Below, piece after piece: positions 41,452-50,406 of a stretch of 64,000 nucleotides of DNA; within the stretch, counting starts at the first letter, position 1, and every line of letters begins with the position of its first letter. Both the position numbers and the translations under genes were made by a program. Origin of the DNA: Clostridiales bacterium (GTDB lineage Bacteria; Bacillota; Clostridia; Lachnospirales; CAG-274); assembly GCA_018371275.1 (NCBI GenBank), contig JAHALF010000002.1, positions 124,001 to 188,000 on the forward strand, written 5' to 3'. The notes beneath the pieces were generated by a model. The model had not been told where the DNA came from. It made no database searches and saw only the letters and a list, made by a program, of their open reading frames with translations.

Positions 41452-42240
41452 CTATTCACTATCACCTTCACCAAATTCATCTCTAATAGCTGGTGATACG
41501 AAAACTTTAAGTTTTTCTTCTATTATACGAGGATTTTCACCTGCTGCAACAGATAATATTCCTTCAATCGTAACTTCTTTTACTAAAATCTCTTGCTTAC
41601 TATAAAATTTCATTTTATTAGCAACAGGTGTTGATAACCAGTTTGCAAATAAAGAACCATAAAAAGTTGTTATTAAGGCAACTGCCATTTTAGGACCGAT
41701 AGAAGAAGGATCATCCATATTTTGAAGCATTATAACAAGACCTATAAGAGTACCTATCATACCCCAAGCAGGAAACTGAGAAGCCATAAGTTCCCAAACT
41801 TCTATATTTTCCTTGTGCCTATCTTCTATACAAGATATTTCTGTTTCTAATACATTTCTCACAAGCTCTTGATCAGTGCCATCCACTACAAGCATTATTC
41901 CCTTTCTCAAAAAAGGGTCCATATCTGATGATTTATCATCAAGTGCTAATAGCCCTTCTTTTCTAGCAACATTAGCAAGCTCTATTACATCTTTTATAGC
42001 TCCTACTGGGTCTACATTATCTGGCTTTAATATTTTATTAATACTTTTCATAGCATTTAAAAATTTAGGTAATGGGTAAGATCCTATAACAGCTGACATA
42101 GCACCACCAACAGTAATCATAAAAGATGGTGCATCAAGGAAACTTACTACAGCCCCTATATTCATATCCCCTGCCAAGAATATAGATATTAATGTAAAAG
42201 CCATACCTGCGACTAAACCTATAATTAAACCTAGTTCCAT
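41452..42240 (-). CDS. motA: MotA flagellar stator protein
   Basis: A 262-aa four-helix stator protein. 'FAAWGMIGTLIGLV'-type third helix (here 'FPAWGMIGTLIGLVIML') and 'MAVALITTFYGSLFAN' are canonical; charged residues of the large cytoplasmic loop contact FliG. GAGGGGG lies ahead of the ATG. Directly follows flbD and precedes motB. Confidence 0.96.
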   Translation of the reverse strand: MELGLIIGLVAGMAFTLISIFLAGDMNIGAVVSFLDAPSFMITVGGAMSAVIGSYPLPKFLNAMKSINKILKPDNVDPVGAIKDVIELANVARKEGLLALDDKSSDMDPFLRKGIMLVVDGTDQELVRNVLETEISCIEDRHKENIEVWELMASQFPAWGMIGTLIGLVIMLQNMDDPSSIGPKMAVALITTFYGSLFANWLSTPVANKMKFYSKQEILVKEVTIEGILSVAAGENPRIIEEKLKVFVSPAIRDEFGEGDSE

Positions 42241-42262
42241 TTTACTTTGCTCCCCCTCTAGT

Positions 42263-42442
42263 TTAATTTAAACTTTTTTTATATGTAATTATTTTATCTA
42301 TAATATCATCAACTGCTTCTTTTACTATAATTTTTCTTCCAGTAGTTAATGTTATTGTCGTATCCGGTGCTTCTTGCATAATTTCTATATAATCACTATT
42401 AACAACTATTTCTACATCATTCAATTTAGTTAAAACAATCAT
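42263..42442 (-). CDS. flbD: FlbD-family flagellar protein
   Basis: A 59-aa protein. The start 'MIVLTKLNDVEIVVNSDYIE' and the core 'APDTTITLTTGRKIIVKEA' match the short FlbD family found between flgE and motA in Firmicutes and spirochaetes. Function is not clear; a regulatory role has been suggested for the family. AGGAGAG lies eight bases before the ATG (42440-42442). The stop is 22 bases before motA. Confidence 0.88.
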   Translation of the reverse strand: MIVLTKLNDVEIVVNSDYIEIMQEAPDTTITLTTGRKIIVKEAVDDIIDKIITYKKSLN

Positions 42443-42570
42443 AATATACGCTCTCCTAAACCAAAATATTATCTTATATTTTTTTCTATCCTATTAATAT
42501 ACACTATTTTTAACAATTTCTCAAGTATTTTTTTATTAATTTTTCTTATTTCATCTTTTTTCAAGCATAT

Positions 42571-42608
42571 AGTATATAGCTTTTAAAAATATCTAAAAGC
42601 TATATACT
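42571..42608 (-). other. strong hairpin between flgE and flbD
   Basis: AGTATATAGCTTTTA (42571-42585) pairs perfectly with TAAAAGCTATATACT (42594-42608), eight-base loop, starting 15 bases after the flgE stop codon. It has no T run on the minus side, so it may be a processing or partial-termination site rather than a full terminator. Confidence 0.6.
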
Positions 42609-42623
42609 AAATTAACTTAAAAT

Positions 42624-44048
42624 CTATCTTTTCATATTTACTAACTCTTGTATCATTTCATCACTTGTTGTTATTATCCTTGAATTTGCTTGGAACCCTC
42701 TTTGAGTAGTTATCATTTCACTAAATTCATAAGATAAGTCTACATTAGACATCTCTAATGCACCACCTTGTAACTTAGAACCCAAAGCACTAGCCTCAAC
42801 CCCTATACCATCAAACTCACTAGAGTTTCCTGTTTCTTTATAAAGGTTGCTACCAGCCTTTTCAAGACCCGCTGGGTTTTTAAAGTTTGCAAGAGGTATT
42901 TGTGCTAAAAGCTTTGTTTGCCCATTAGAATATGTACCTCTAATAATACCATTTGCATCTATTGAATACCCTGTCATACTACCTGCTGTATTACCATCTT
43001 TTGCTTCTGATGTAACATTAGCTTTAGAATTAAATTGTGTTACTTTTGCAAAGTCTATATTTATACCACTGAGCGTTTCAGCAGTTATACCAGCTTGTGT
43101 ACCATTAGCCGTTCCATTATCTTTTAAAAGGTTTCCTAAATTTATATCTGGTAAAGTAAATCCTGTACCATTCGCATTATTTCCATTTACACTTGTTAAT
43201 TTACCATCTTGACCAAATATTAAAGATAACCCCTGTAAATTTAAATTCCCTACTGGTAAATAAACTTTGTCTGTTCCATTAACTGTTAATTCATAATGTG
43301 TCGGTGCTACACCTTGTCCTGGAGCTTGTCCTCCCGGAAGAGTGACCCCTGGTAAACTAATATCCCAAGAGCTATTCTGAGCTGGTGGTTGAGGTACAAA
43401 TTTATCATTTTTAGTAAATTGAATATTCATAACATATTTATTACCTTGACTATCATAAAATGACATTGTATTTTTTTGTTCTTTATTTGTTGTTTGATTA
43501 AAATTACCTGTAAATTCTATACTTGTTGTTTTTTGTGCTGGAGAATATAAATTATCACCATCATATATATTAATAGGTGTAACTGTATCTTTAATTATTT
43601 TTTGTTGTCCTGGCTTATCTGGGTCTTCTACTGCTTTCCAACCACAAACATTAAAACCATTTGGATCTACAAGATTACCTTTAGCATCTACCTCAAAAAC
43701 ACCCGCTCTAGTAAATGAAAAACCACTAGCATCTTTAACAATAAAGAAACCATCACCATCTATCATAAGGTCACTACCATAATCTGTTCTTTGAGCAGCA
43801 CCTTGTCCCATAACATTAACTATAGTACCTACATTTGCACCCATACCTATTTGTTGTGGGTTTATACCACCTCTATCTTGGTTAGCTGAACTAGCTGAAC
43901 TTAATGTTTGGTTAAAACTCTCTTTAAAAGATGCTGTAGCTCTTTTAAAACCAACGGTATTAATATTTGCAATGTTATTAGATATAACATCCATTTTTGT
44001 TTGGTGTACTCTCAAACCAGAAACGCCTGAGTACATACTTCTCATCAT
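42624..44048 (-). CDS. flgE: flagellar hook protein FlgE
   Basis: A 474-aa hook subunit. N-terminal 'MYSGVSGLRVHQTKMDVISNNIANINTVGFKR' and C-terminal 'LEMSNVDLSYEFSEMITTQRGFQANSRIITTSDEM' regions are the paired helices of axial proteins; the middle includes the FlgE D2-type region. The start is ATG 44046-44048, eight bases after AAGGAGG; the frame is open further upstream without a good site. Export is through the FlhA/FlhB gate, length set by FliK. Confidence 0.95.
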   Translation of the reverse strand: MMRSMYSGVSGLRVHQTKMDVISNNIANINTVGFKRATASFKESFNQTLSSASSANQDRGGINPQQIGMGANVGTIVNVMGQGAAQRTDYGSDLMIDGDGFFIVKDASGFSFTRAGVFEVDAKGNLVDPNGFNVCGWKAVEDPDKPGQQKIIKDTVTPINIYDGDNLYSPAQKTTSIEFTGNFNQTTNKEQKNTMSFYDSQGNKYVMNIQFTKNDKFVPQPPAQNSSWDISLPGVTLPGGQAPGQGVAPTHYELTVNGTDKVYLPVGNLNLQGLSLIFGQDGKLTSVNGNNANGTGFTLPDINLGNLLKDNGTANGTQAGITAETLSGINIDFAKVTQFNSKANVTSEAKDGNTAGSMTGYSIDANGIIRGTYSNGQTKLLAQIPLANFKNPAGLEKAGSNLYKETGNSSEFDGIGVEASALGSKLQGGALEMSNVDLSYEFSEMITTQRGFQANSRIITTSDEMIQELVNMKR

Positions 44049-44125
44049 AATGTTTTCCTCCTTAAATAAGTGCTGTTTTTTCTTATCTGTCATTCAAAGA
44101 AAATTGGCTTCCTAAAGGTCCAGCC

Positions 44126-44512
44126 TTAAACTATAACAGCACCATCTATATTAGTATATACCTTTTCACTGTTGTTATCTATTGCTGTAACAACTGTTTT
44201 ATTTTTTATATTTACTAAAAGAGCTATATTATCAACTAAAACAAGAGAATCTCTTATTCCTTTTTCTTCAGCTCTTTTTATTCCATCTTCCACTCTTTTT
44301 ATTTGAGCATTGGATAATTGTAAATTTCTAGAATTAAGCCTCATAGAAGCGTGTTTAGAAAATAATATATTAGCATTTTCTGCCTTATTTTCAAAAATTT
44401 CTTTAAAAGTCTTATTATTAGTGTTAGATACTTTATTATTAACAATAGACTCGGTCTTTTTAACCTTATTTACTAAGTTTGGATTAATTAAATTATTATT
44501 TATTATAGTCAA
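44126..44512 (-). CDS. TIGR02530-family flagellar operon protein
   Basis: A 128-aa protein. The C-terminal half with 'FSKHASMRLNSRNLQLS' and 'DSLVLVDNIALLVNIKNKTVVTAI' matches the family annotated as flagellar operon protein TIGR02530, always near flgD and flgE in Gram-positives; role unknown. It starts with TTG (44510-44512), seven bases after AGGTGG, and lies 15 bases downstream of flgD. Confidence 0.85.
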   Translation of the reverse strand: MTIINNNLINPNLVNKVKKTESIVNNKVSNTNNKTFKEIFENKAENANILFSKHASMRLNSRNLQLSNAQIKRVEDGIKRAEEKGIRDSLVLVDNIALLVNIKNKTVVTAIDNNSEKVYTNIDGAVIV

Positions 44513-44526
44513 AAAAACACCACCTA

Positions 44527-45561
44527 CTATTTAATATCTTTATAAGAAACTTCTTTATCACCTATTTGTAAATAAACTTTTTTATCTCTAATAATTACAC
44601 TATCTACTTTACCACTAACTTCACCTGCTGTTACATCTTGTCCTATAAGAGAAAGAGAACTTACTAAAGAACCTATTTCCTCTATTTCTATTTCTTTATC
44701 GCTACCTTCTATTTTAACAAGTATCTTATCATCTTCTAATAAAATATCTTCAATTTTACCACTTATAACATCTTTGCCATCTTCTCCAACAGCAGCATTT
44801 ATTTCAGAACCAATAAGCATTGTATTTTCAGAAACAGCAACAACTTCTCCTAAGTATACATCTCTACCATTAACACTTAATACTGGTATGCCTTCTACAA
44901 ACTTAACAAAATCTACTTTACCTTCTATATATCCAACTGGATTTAATTTATCATCAACTCTAATACCTTGTATAGTTTTTCCAATTAAGCCCATAGCTTG
45001 AGATACCATAGCGGAATTATCGCCAAAGTCAACATCTTGTACTTTTGTAATATCTTCATATGGCGCACTTTTATCCCCAAGATTTAAATATGGTTTACCA
45101 TTAACTATTTCAACAGACTGAACTACACCATAAATCATTTCATATTGACCAGTTTGTTCATCTTTGGTGTTCATAAATACACCTTTTCCAATAGTACCAA
45201 AAGCTTGGGCATTTGTCATTGTTTGATTTAAGTTTTGCATTTGTTCCAAAGCTGTAAACTGTGCTGTTTGTGCAATAAATTCTGTATTATCCATTGGCTC
45301 TAAAGGGTCTTGATATTGTAACTGTGTTACCAATAGTTTTAAAAAGTCATCTTTACCAAGTTGAGTTTTTACTTCCCTAACATTGCTAGGATTTTTTATT
45401 TCCCCACCCTCTTCTGGTAAACCAACTGTTGGTCCTGATGTATCTTTATCTTTTTCATCTTCCTTTGATGTAGTATTAACTTTAGCATTGCTATTTTGGT
45501 TACTAGATAATTTTTGATAATTTGCCATATTATAAATATTATTATTTATCATATTATCCAT
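44527..45561 (-). CDS. flgD: FlgD hook-capping protein with four C-terminal repeat units
   Basis: A 344-aa hook-cap scaffold. The conserved part (about 62-125) includes 'LGKDDFLKLLVTQLQYQDPLEPMDNTEFIAQTAQF' features. The C-terminal 200 residues contain four related units beginning about 143, 212, 266 and 314, each of the form hhxGxVxxVxhxxxxxYLxhGxxxhxhxxh, which resemble small Tudor-like beta barrels. The protein is longer than the ~230 aa of enterobacterial FlgD, which has a different C-terminus. Confidence 0.92.
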   Translation of the reverse strand: MDNMINNNIYNMANYQKLSSNQNSNAKVNTTSKEDEKDKDTSGPTVGLPEEGGEIKNPSNVREVKTQLGKDDFLKLLVTQLQYQDPLEPMDNTEFIAQTAQFTALEQMQNLNQTMTNAQAFGTIGKGVFMNTKDEQTGQYEMIYGVVQSVEIVNGKPYLNLGDKSAPYEDITKVQDVDFGDNSAMVSQAMGLIGKTIQGIRVDDKLNPVGYIEGKVDFVKFVEGIPVLSVNGRDVYLGEVVAVSENTMLIGSEINAAVGEDGKDVISGKIEDILLEDDKILVKIEGSDKEIEIEEIGSLVSSLSLIGQDVTAGEVSGKVDSVIIRDKKVYLQIGDKEVSYKDIK

Positions 45562-45573
45562 AATTTCACCTCC

Positions 45574-47064
45574 CTATATAGAATAATTAACTTGCGAATT
45601 AATAATATGCTCTTCTTTTATTTCTTTTTCTCTAATTAACTCTTCTTTTTCAAAGCTATTTTCTATTAAATCATTAATTCTTTTTTCGCCTTTTTCAGAG
45701 TTTTGTTCAAACATATTGTATGTAGTTTTTTCTTCATCACTATTAGAAACATTAACTTCTAAAGCCCCAACATCTACTCCCTGTTCTGATAACATATCTC
45801 TAAGTTGATTAAAATTTGATTCTATTATCTCTTTTACCTTTTGGCTTTCTGCAATAAACTGTGCTGTAATTATACCATTTTGAGTAGCTATTTTAAGAGA
45901 AACCTCACCTAATTGTTCTGGCCTTAATAAAATTTTAACTTCAGATAAATCTGGTTTAACAGAAACTTTTAATTTTTCCATTATTTGTGCAATAACATCA
46001 CCTGCATTAATATTTTTTAAAGCCTGTGTTTTAGGTAATGAAGCATTAAAAACTTTTGTGTTATTATTAACTTCTGATATACTAAAAATTTCTTGATTAT
46101 CACTTCGTTTTACAACACTTTCTAATACTTTTTCTCCTAAAAGTAAGTTTTGATTACTATTTTTATTATTTTGTTCATTTTCTTGATAATAACCTGTTTC
46201 TTGATTACTTACTTTAATATCTCTTATCTCTTCAATATTAACTAACTCTTCTGTATTTTTAGATAATTTACTATTATCTTCACTTAAGTTAATCTTTACA
46301 TTTATATTATTTATTACACTAGTATTCTCTGAACTTTCTTTTACAGAACCATTTAATTCTTCTAATAAGTTAGCTATCTTTTGTTTAATACTATCATCTT
46401 TAGACCCTAATAATGTTACATCTTTTAAATTATTTTCTTCTAAAATATTATTCAATTTATCAACAGCATTTTCATCTATAGAAATAACATCTGTATAATT
46501 TATACTTTTTGCTATATCTGTTATATTTTTCATAACATCTTTAATATTATCCATAGATAAAAGCTGTATAGGATTTTCTAAATTAAATGAATTTTGCAAA
46601 AATTTAATTAAATTTTCAGGATCTTGTAACATAGATAAAGACAATGATAAACTAGATAAAATTTCCATTATTTTGTCTGTTGATATACCTAAAATTTCTG
46701 AAAGTTGATTTAAAACTTTTTCATCAACAATAATTACTTGTTCTTCATCTTTAACAGATTCTGAGCCACTTACTGGTTCTTTTTCTATTTTATCTGTATA
46801 AGCCTCTTTTTTATTGTCTATTTTTATGTTATCATTATCAACTACTTGTTTATTTTTGTATTTATCCACTTGGCTATTATTAAAGTTTTTATCCTTTGTA
46901 TTATTTGAGCTTTTATAATTTTTATTATCATCTTTTACATTAGATGTTTTGCTCTCAGCTCTTACTAAAACATCATTAAACCCATTAGATACTCTGTTTG
47001 TATTAGACATACTATTAATAGGTTTATTAGTTAGTTGATTTAAAAACATACTTGTCAATTCCAC
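45574..47064 (-). CDS. fliK: FliK hook-length control protein
   Basis: A 496-aa protein, mostly low-complexity Asn/Lys/Ser-rich as expected for the ruler, with the conserved C-terminal hook-length domain (about 375-460): 'VKILLRPEQLGEVSLKI' and 'SEQGVDVGALEVNVS'. It tells FlhB when to switch substrate. Start GTG at 47062-47064, eight bases after AAGGAGG; an earlier in-frame GTG lies inside that site. Confidence 0.93.
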   Translation of the reverse strand: MELTSMFLNQLTNKPINSMSNTNRVSNGFNDVLVRAESKTSNVKDDNKNYKSSNNTKDKNFNNSQVDKYKNKQVVDNDNIKIDNKKEAYTDKIEKEPVSGSESVKDEEQVIIVDEKVLNQLSEILGISTDKIMEILSSLSLSLSMLQDPENLIKFLQNSFNLENPIQLLSMDNIKDVMKNITDIAKSINYTDVISIDENAVDKLNNILEENNLKDVTLLGSKDDSIKQKIANLLEELNGSVKESSENTSVINNINVKINLSEDNSKLSKNTEELVNIEEIRDIKVSNQETGYYQENEQNNKNSNQNLLLGEKVLESVVKRSDNQEIFSISEVNNNTKVFNASLPKTQALKNINAGDVIAQIMEKLKVSVKPDLSEVKILLRPEQLGEVSLKIATQNGIITAQFIAESQKVKEIIESNFNQLRDMLSEQGVDVGALEVNVSNSDEEKTTYNMFEQNSEKGEKRINDLIENSFEKEELIREKEIKEEHIINSQVNYSI

Positions 47065-47088
47065 CTTATTCACCTCCTTTCAAATATG

Positions 47089-47823
47089 TTATTGTTCTAC
47101 TGGAGCCAAAAGCTTAGAGCAAGATGCTGCATTTTTTGGATCCATAGCACTTAATATTTCACTTCTTTTATCACTTGAAACATTTTCTAATATTGTTATA
47201 ACTAAATCCATATCTGTTATAATAAGTTCTTCCAATATAGTTGCTACTGCGTCTTTTTTCATAGTTTCAAATGTTTGTATATATTCTTTAAATCTTTTAT
47301 CCGTAACCTCTTTATTTATAGCTTGTTTATATAATTCTTCTGCATTTTCTGGAGATATAGATTCATAAAAACTAGAATAAGCTTTAGGGTCATTTAAAGC
47401 TATCATTTTATCAAATTCTTCTTTTTGTGTTTTAAACTCTAATTGAGAATTTTCAAATTCCTTTAATCTTGTTATTTCCTTATTAAGTTCCTCTATTTCT
47501 TTTGTTAAAGAATCTATTGTTTGTTGCTTTTCATCTACTACCTCTTCTGTTTGTTCATTATCCGTCTCTAATGGAGGTAATAAATTTTTTATAATAGGTA
47601 TTCTTTCAAGCCCTGGTCTTAAATATTTATCTCTAATATTCCCTACATTTAAACTTATAAGAACAATAGGTATAGCTATTATAATAATTACTATTAGAAA
47701 CTTTACTAATCCCTTGCCTTTTTTCTTTTTACCTACATCTTCTTCTATATCATCATCTAATTCTTCATCTATTAGCTCTAATTCTTCTTGTTCATTTTTT
47801 ATTTTTTTATTTTTTTTTGCCAT
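47089..47823 (-). CDS. MotE/YlxF-like flagellar chaperone (FlbB family)
   Basis: A 244-aa protein: charged N-terminus, one membrane helix (about 40-60), a coiled coil (about 95-130) and a C-terminal helical domain resembling the MgtE N-terminal fold ('ENVSSDKRSEILSAMDPKNAASCSKLL'). This is the plan of MotE/FlbB/YlxF proteins between fliJ and fliK, some of which support stator assembly. Exact role here is not known. Confidence 0.82.
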   Translation of the reverse strand: MAKKNKKIKNEQEELELIDEELDDDIEEDVGKKKKGKGLVKFLIVIIIIAIPIVLISLNVGNIRDKYLRPGLERIPIIKNLLPPLETDNEQTEEVVDEKQQTIDSLTKEIEELNKEITRLKEFENSQLEFKTQKEEFDKMIALNDPKAYSSFYESISPENAEELYKQAINKEVTDKRFKEYIQTFETMKKDAVATILEELIITDMDLVITILENVSSDKRSEILSAMDPKNAASCSKLLAPVEQ

Positions 47824-47837
47824 ATTAAACCTCCAAG

Positions 47838-48278
47838 CTAAGCCTTATTATATTTATAACTAACTATTTCATCAATAATTTTTTGCTCATTTTTAAGCTC
47901 TTCTTTAAAATAATTTTCTTTTTCCTTTTCTTTTAAAGTTTCAAGAACTTTTCTTTCTTTCATAGCTTCTAATAAAGCTAATCTTTTTTCCTCTACAATT
48001 TCTTTAGCTTTATTGATATTTTGCATTTGTTCTTCTACTTTTTTATCTATAAAACTTATATACTTATTAATATTATCAATATAATTTGGCTTAACACCTT
48101 TATTAATACTTTCTCTAAAGCTTAATATATTTTCTTGCTTTTTATTTTTAAGGTTTAAAAGTATACTCTTTTCCTGTTCTAACTTAGCTAGAGCCTTACC
48201 ATATTCTGTTTTAGTCTGTTCTTCTAGCTTTTCTTTAATATTTAAAAGTCCTTGCATATTAAATATAAATTTAGCCAT
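47838..48278 (-). CDS. fliJ: FliJ flagellar export protein
   Basis: A 146-aa, fully helical coiled-coil protein between fliI and the MotE-like gene. FliJ sits in the centre of the FliI hexamer like the gamma stalk of ATP synthase. Sequence similarity in this family is low; length, coiled coil and 'FNMQGLLNIKEKLEEQTK' start support the call. It follows fliI by four bases. Confidence 0.9.
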   Translation of the reverse strand: MAKFIFNMQGLLNIKEKLEEQTKTEYGKALAKLEQEKSILLNLKNKKQENILSFRESINKGVKPNYIDNINKYISFIDKKVEEQMQNINKAKEIVEEKRLALLEAMKERKVLETLKEKEKENYFKEELKNEQKIIDEIVSYKYNKA

Positions 48279-48282
48279 ATTA

Positions 48283-49593
48283 CTATCCCTCTAAAATATT
48301 AATCATTTTTTCGTATACTTCTTCTAAAGAAAATTTTTCATCTGTAGACTGAGTTAAAAAGTCTAATATAGGTTTTCTTTTTGATATAGCCATATCTATA
48401 TCTTCATTACTTCCAGATACATAAGCACCTACATTAATAAGGTCTTCTGCCTCAGAGTAAGTACCCATAAGTTTTTTTATTTCAAAGGCATTTCCTTTAT
48501 GCTCTTTTGTAACTATATCACTCATAACACGAGATACACTTGCTAATACATCAATAGCTGGATAATGATTTTTATTTGCAAGTTTTCTTGATAAAACAAT
48601 ATGCCCATCTAATATACCCCTTGCTGTATCTGTAACTGGCTCTGTTAAATCATCACCATCAACTAATACTGTATAAAGCCCTGTTATAGAACCTTTATCT
48701 GAATTACCTGCTCTTTCTAAAAGCTTTGGCATAATAGAAAAAACAGAAGGTGTATATCCCCTAGAAACTGGTGGTTCACCAACAGCTAGTCCAACTTCTC
48801 TTTGAGCCATAGCATATCTTGTTAAAGAGTCCATAAGTAACAAAACATCATTCCCTTGTTCTCTAAAATATTCTGCTATAGATGTTGCAACTTGTGCTGC
48901 TTTAAGTCTTACTAAAGCTGGTTGATCTGATGTTGCTATAACAAGGACAGAACGTTTAAGACCTTCTTCTCCAAGGTCTTTTTCTATAAATTCTTTAACC
49001 TCTCTACCACGCTCACCTATTAAAGCTATAACATTAATAGATGCACTTGTATTTCTAGCTATCATACCCATTAAAGTACTTTTACCAACACCAGAACCAG
49101 CAAATATACCAACCCTTTGTCCCTTACCTATAGATAAAAGTCCATCTATTGCCTTAACCCCTAAAGATAATTGATCCTTTATACGATTTCTTGATAAAGG
49201 ATCTGGTGGTACATTTGTTGTAGAAACTTCATTTAAAGCTTCTATAGGTCCTTTATGATCCATAGGTTCTCCTAATCCATTTAATACTCTACCTAAAAGG
49301 TTATTAGATACCTTAACACTAAGAGGATAATCAAATCCTTCTACAATACTACCAAGGCCTACACCTTCTATATCCCCATATGGCATTAATAATATTTTTT
49401 TATCTTTAAATCCTACAACTTCTGCTAAAACACTTTTGCCATCTTTAGTATTTATTTTACAGCAGTTACCAATACTAACATCTGGACCATCTGATTCTAT
49501 TGTAAGTCCAACAACTCTTGAAACTTTACCTAACTTTTTAACATAGTCTTTTTCTAATATATATTTGTATTTATTTATATTTACATTAAACAT
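48283..49593 (-). CDS. fliI: FliI flagellum-specific ATPase
   Basis: A 436-aa F1-beta-like ATPase with Walker A 'GIFAGSGVGKSTLMGM', Walker B 'DVLLLMDSLTRYAMAQREVGLAVGEPP' region and 'RGYTPSVFSIMPKLLERAG'. It powers or regulates entry of export substrates with FliH and FliJ. Length is typical. Confidence 0.97.
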   Translation of the reverse strand: MFNVNINKYKYILEKDYVKKLGKVSRVVGLTIESDGPDVSIGNCCKINTKDGKSVLAEVVGFKDKKILLMPYGDIEGVGLGSIVEGFDYPLSVKVSNNLLGRVLNGLGEPMDHKGPIEALNEVSTTNVPPDPLSRNRIKDQLSLGVKAIDGLLSIGKGQRVGIFAGSGVGKSTLMGMIARNTSASINVIALIGERGREVKEFIEKDLGEEGLKRSVLVIATSDQPALVRLKAAQVATSIAEYFREQGNDVLLLMDSLTRYAMAQREVGLAVGEPPVSRGYTPSVFSIMPKLLERAGNSDKGSITGLYTVLVDGDDLTEPVTDTARGILDGHIVLSRKLANKNHYPAIDVLASVSRVMSDIVTKEHKGNAFEIKKLMGTYSEAEDLINVGAYVSGSNEDIDMAISKRKPILDFLTQSTDEKFSLEEVYEKMINILEG

Positions 49594-49608
49594 ATTTTCA
49601 CCCTATTA

Positions 49609-50406
49609 TTAATTTAATATATAATATAAAGCTTCTTTTATAGATGATAATTGTTCATCTATATTACATTGTATAGTACCTATGTTCGTTTCTATTACAC
49701 AATCTGTTTCTTTTAATGATGTATCTTTTATTATTTCTATATTATTTTTTTCTGTATCTGTTTCAAATATATTTTGTTTATTTTGTTCAACAAAATCATA
49801 ATTATTTTCTGATACAAAAACTTTTAAATCTTTTATTTCTTTTATAGATGATAACCCTTTTTTTATAAGAAGAGATATAATGCTTGGATTAAAAACAAAA
49901 GAATTAGTTAATATATTTTGAGTTGTATCTAAAATAAAATTTATTATTTCTGGTTCTAAGCTATTAATTGTGTTTTCTCTTTCTTTTTTGGCTTCTTCAA
50001 CTATATCTTGTGCTTCTTGTTTCATTGTTTCACAATCTTTTTCAGCTTTTTCAATACCATCTTGATATCCTTTTTCGAATCCTTGCTTATAAAATTCTTC
50101 CACCTTTATATCCATTTCTTCTTGAGCCTGTTTTTTTATTTCATCTGCATCTATATTAGCTTGATTTATAGCATCTTCTATTATTTTATTAGCTTCTTCA
50201 GTAGCATCTTCTATTATTTTTTGTTTTATATCATTAAGTTCTGTTTCAAATTCTTCAGAATTTTTAATATTTGATACAGTGTCTTCTTTTTCTACATTTT
50301 GTTTTTCTGTTGATTGCACTTCTTTATTAATAGTAGAAGAAAATGTATTATCTATAACAACATCTTTTTCAATAGTCACATATGATGCTTTTAATACTCT
50401 AGACAA
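49609..50406 (-). CDS. fliH: FliH flagellar assembly protein
   Basis: A 265-aa protein. A long charged coiled coil (about 60-150, with Glu/Ala/Lys repeats) is followed by the V-ATPase-E-like C-terminal domain. FliH binds FliI and links it to the switch. The start is TTG at 50404-50406, overlapping the end of fliG by eight bases, with GGAGGAGA upstream inside fliG. Confidence 0.9.
   Translation of the reverse strand: MSRVLKASYVTIEKDVVIDNTFSSTINKEVQSTEKQNVEKEDTVSNIKNSEEFETELNDIKQKIIEDATEEANKIIEDAINQANIDADEIKKQAQEEMDIKVEEFYKQGFEKGYQDGIEKAEKDCETMKQEAQDIVEEAKKERENTINSLEPEIINFILDTTQNILTNSFVFNPSIISLLIKKGLSSIKEIKDLKVFVSENNYDFVEQNKQNIFETDTEKNNIEIIKDTSLKETDCVIETNIGTIQCNIDEQLSSIKEALYYILN

Noticed and set aside
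42571..42608. Full intrinsic terminator after flgE
   Set aside because: The stem is strong but neither side is followed by a T run on the transcribed strand, so it is reported only as a hairpin.
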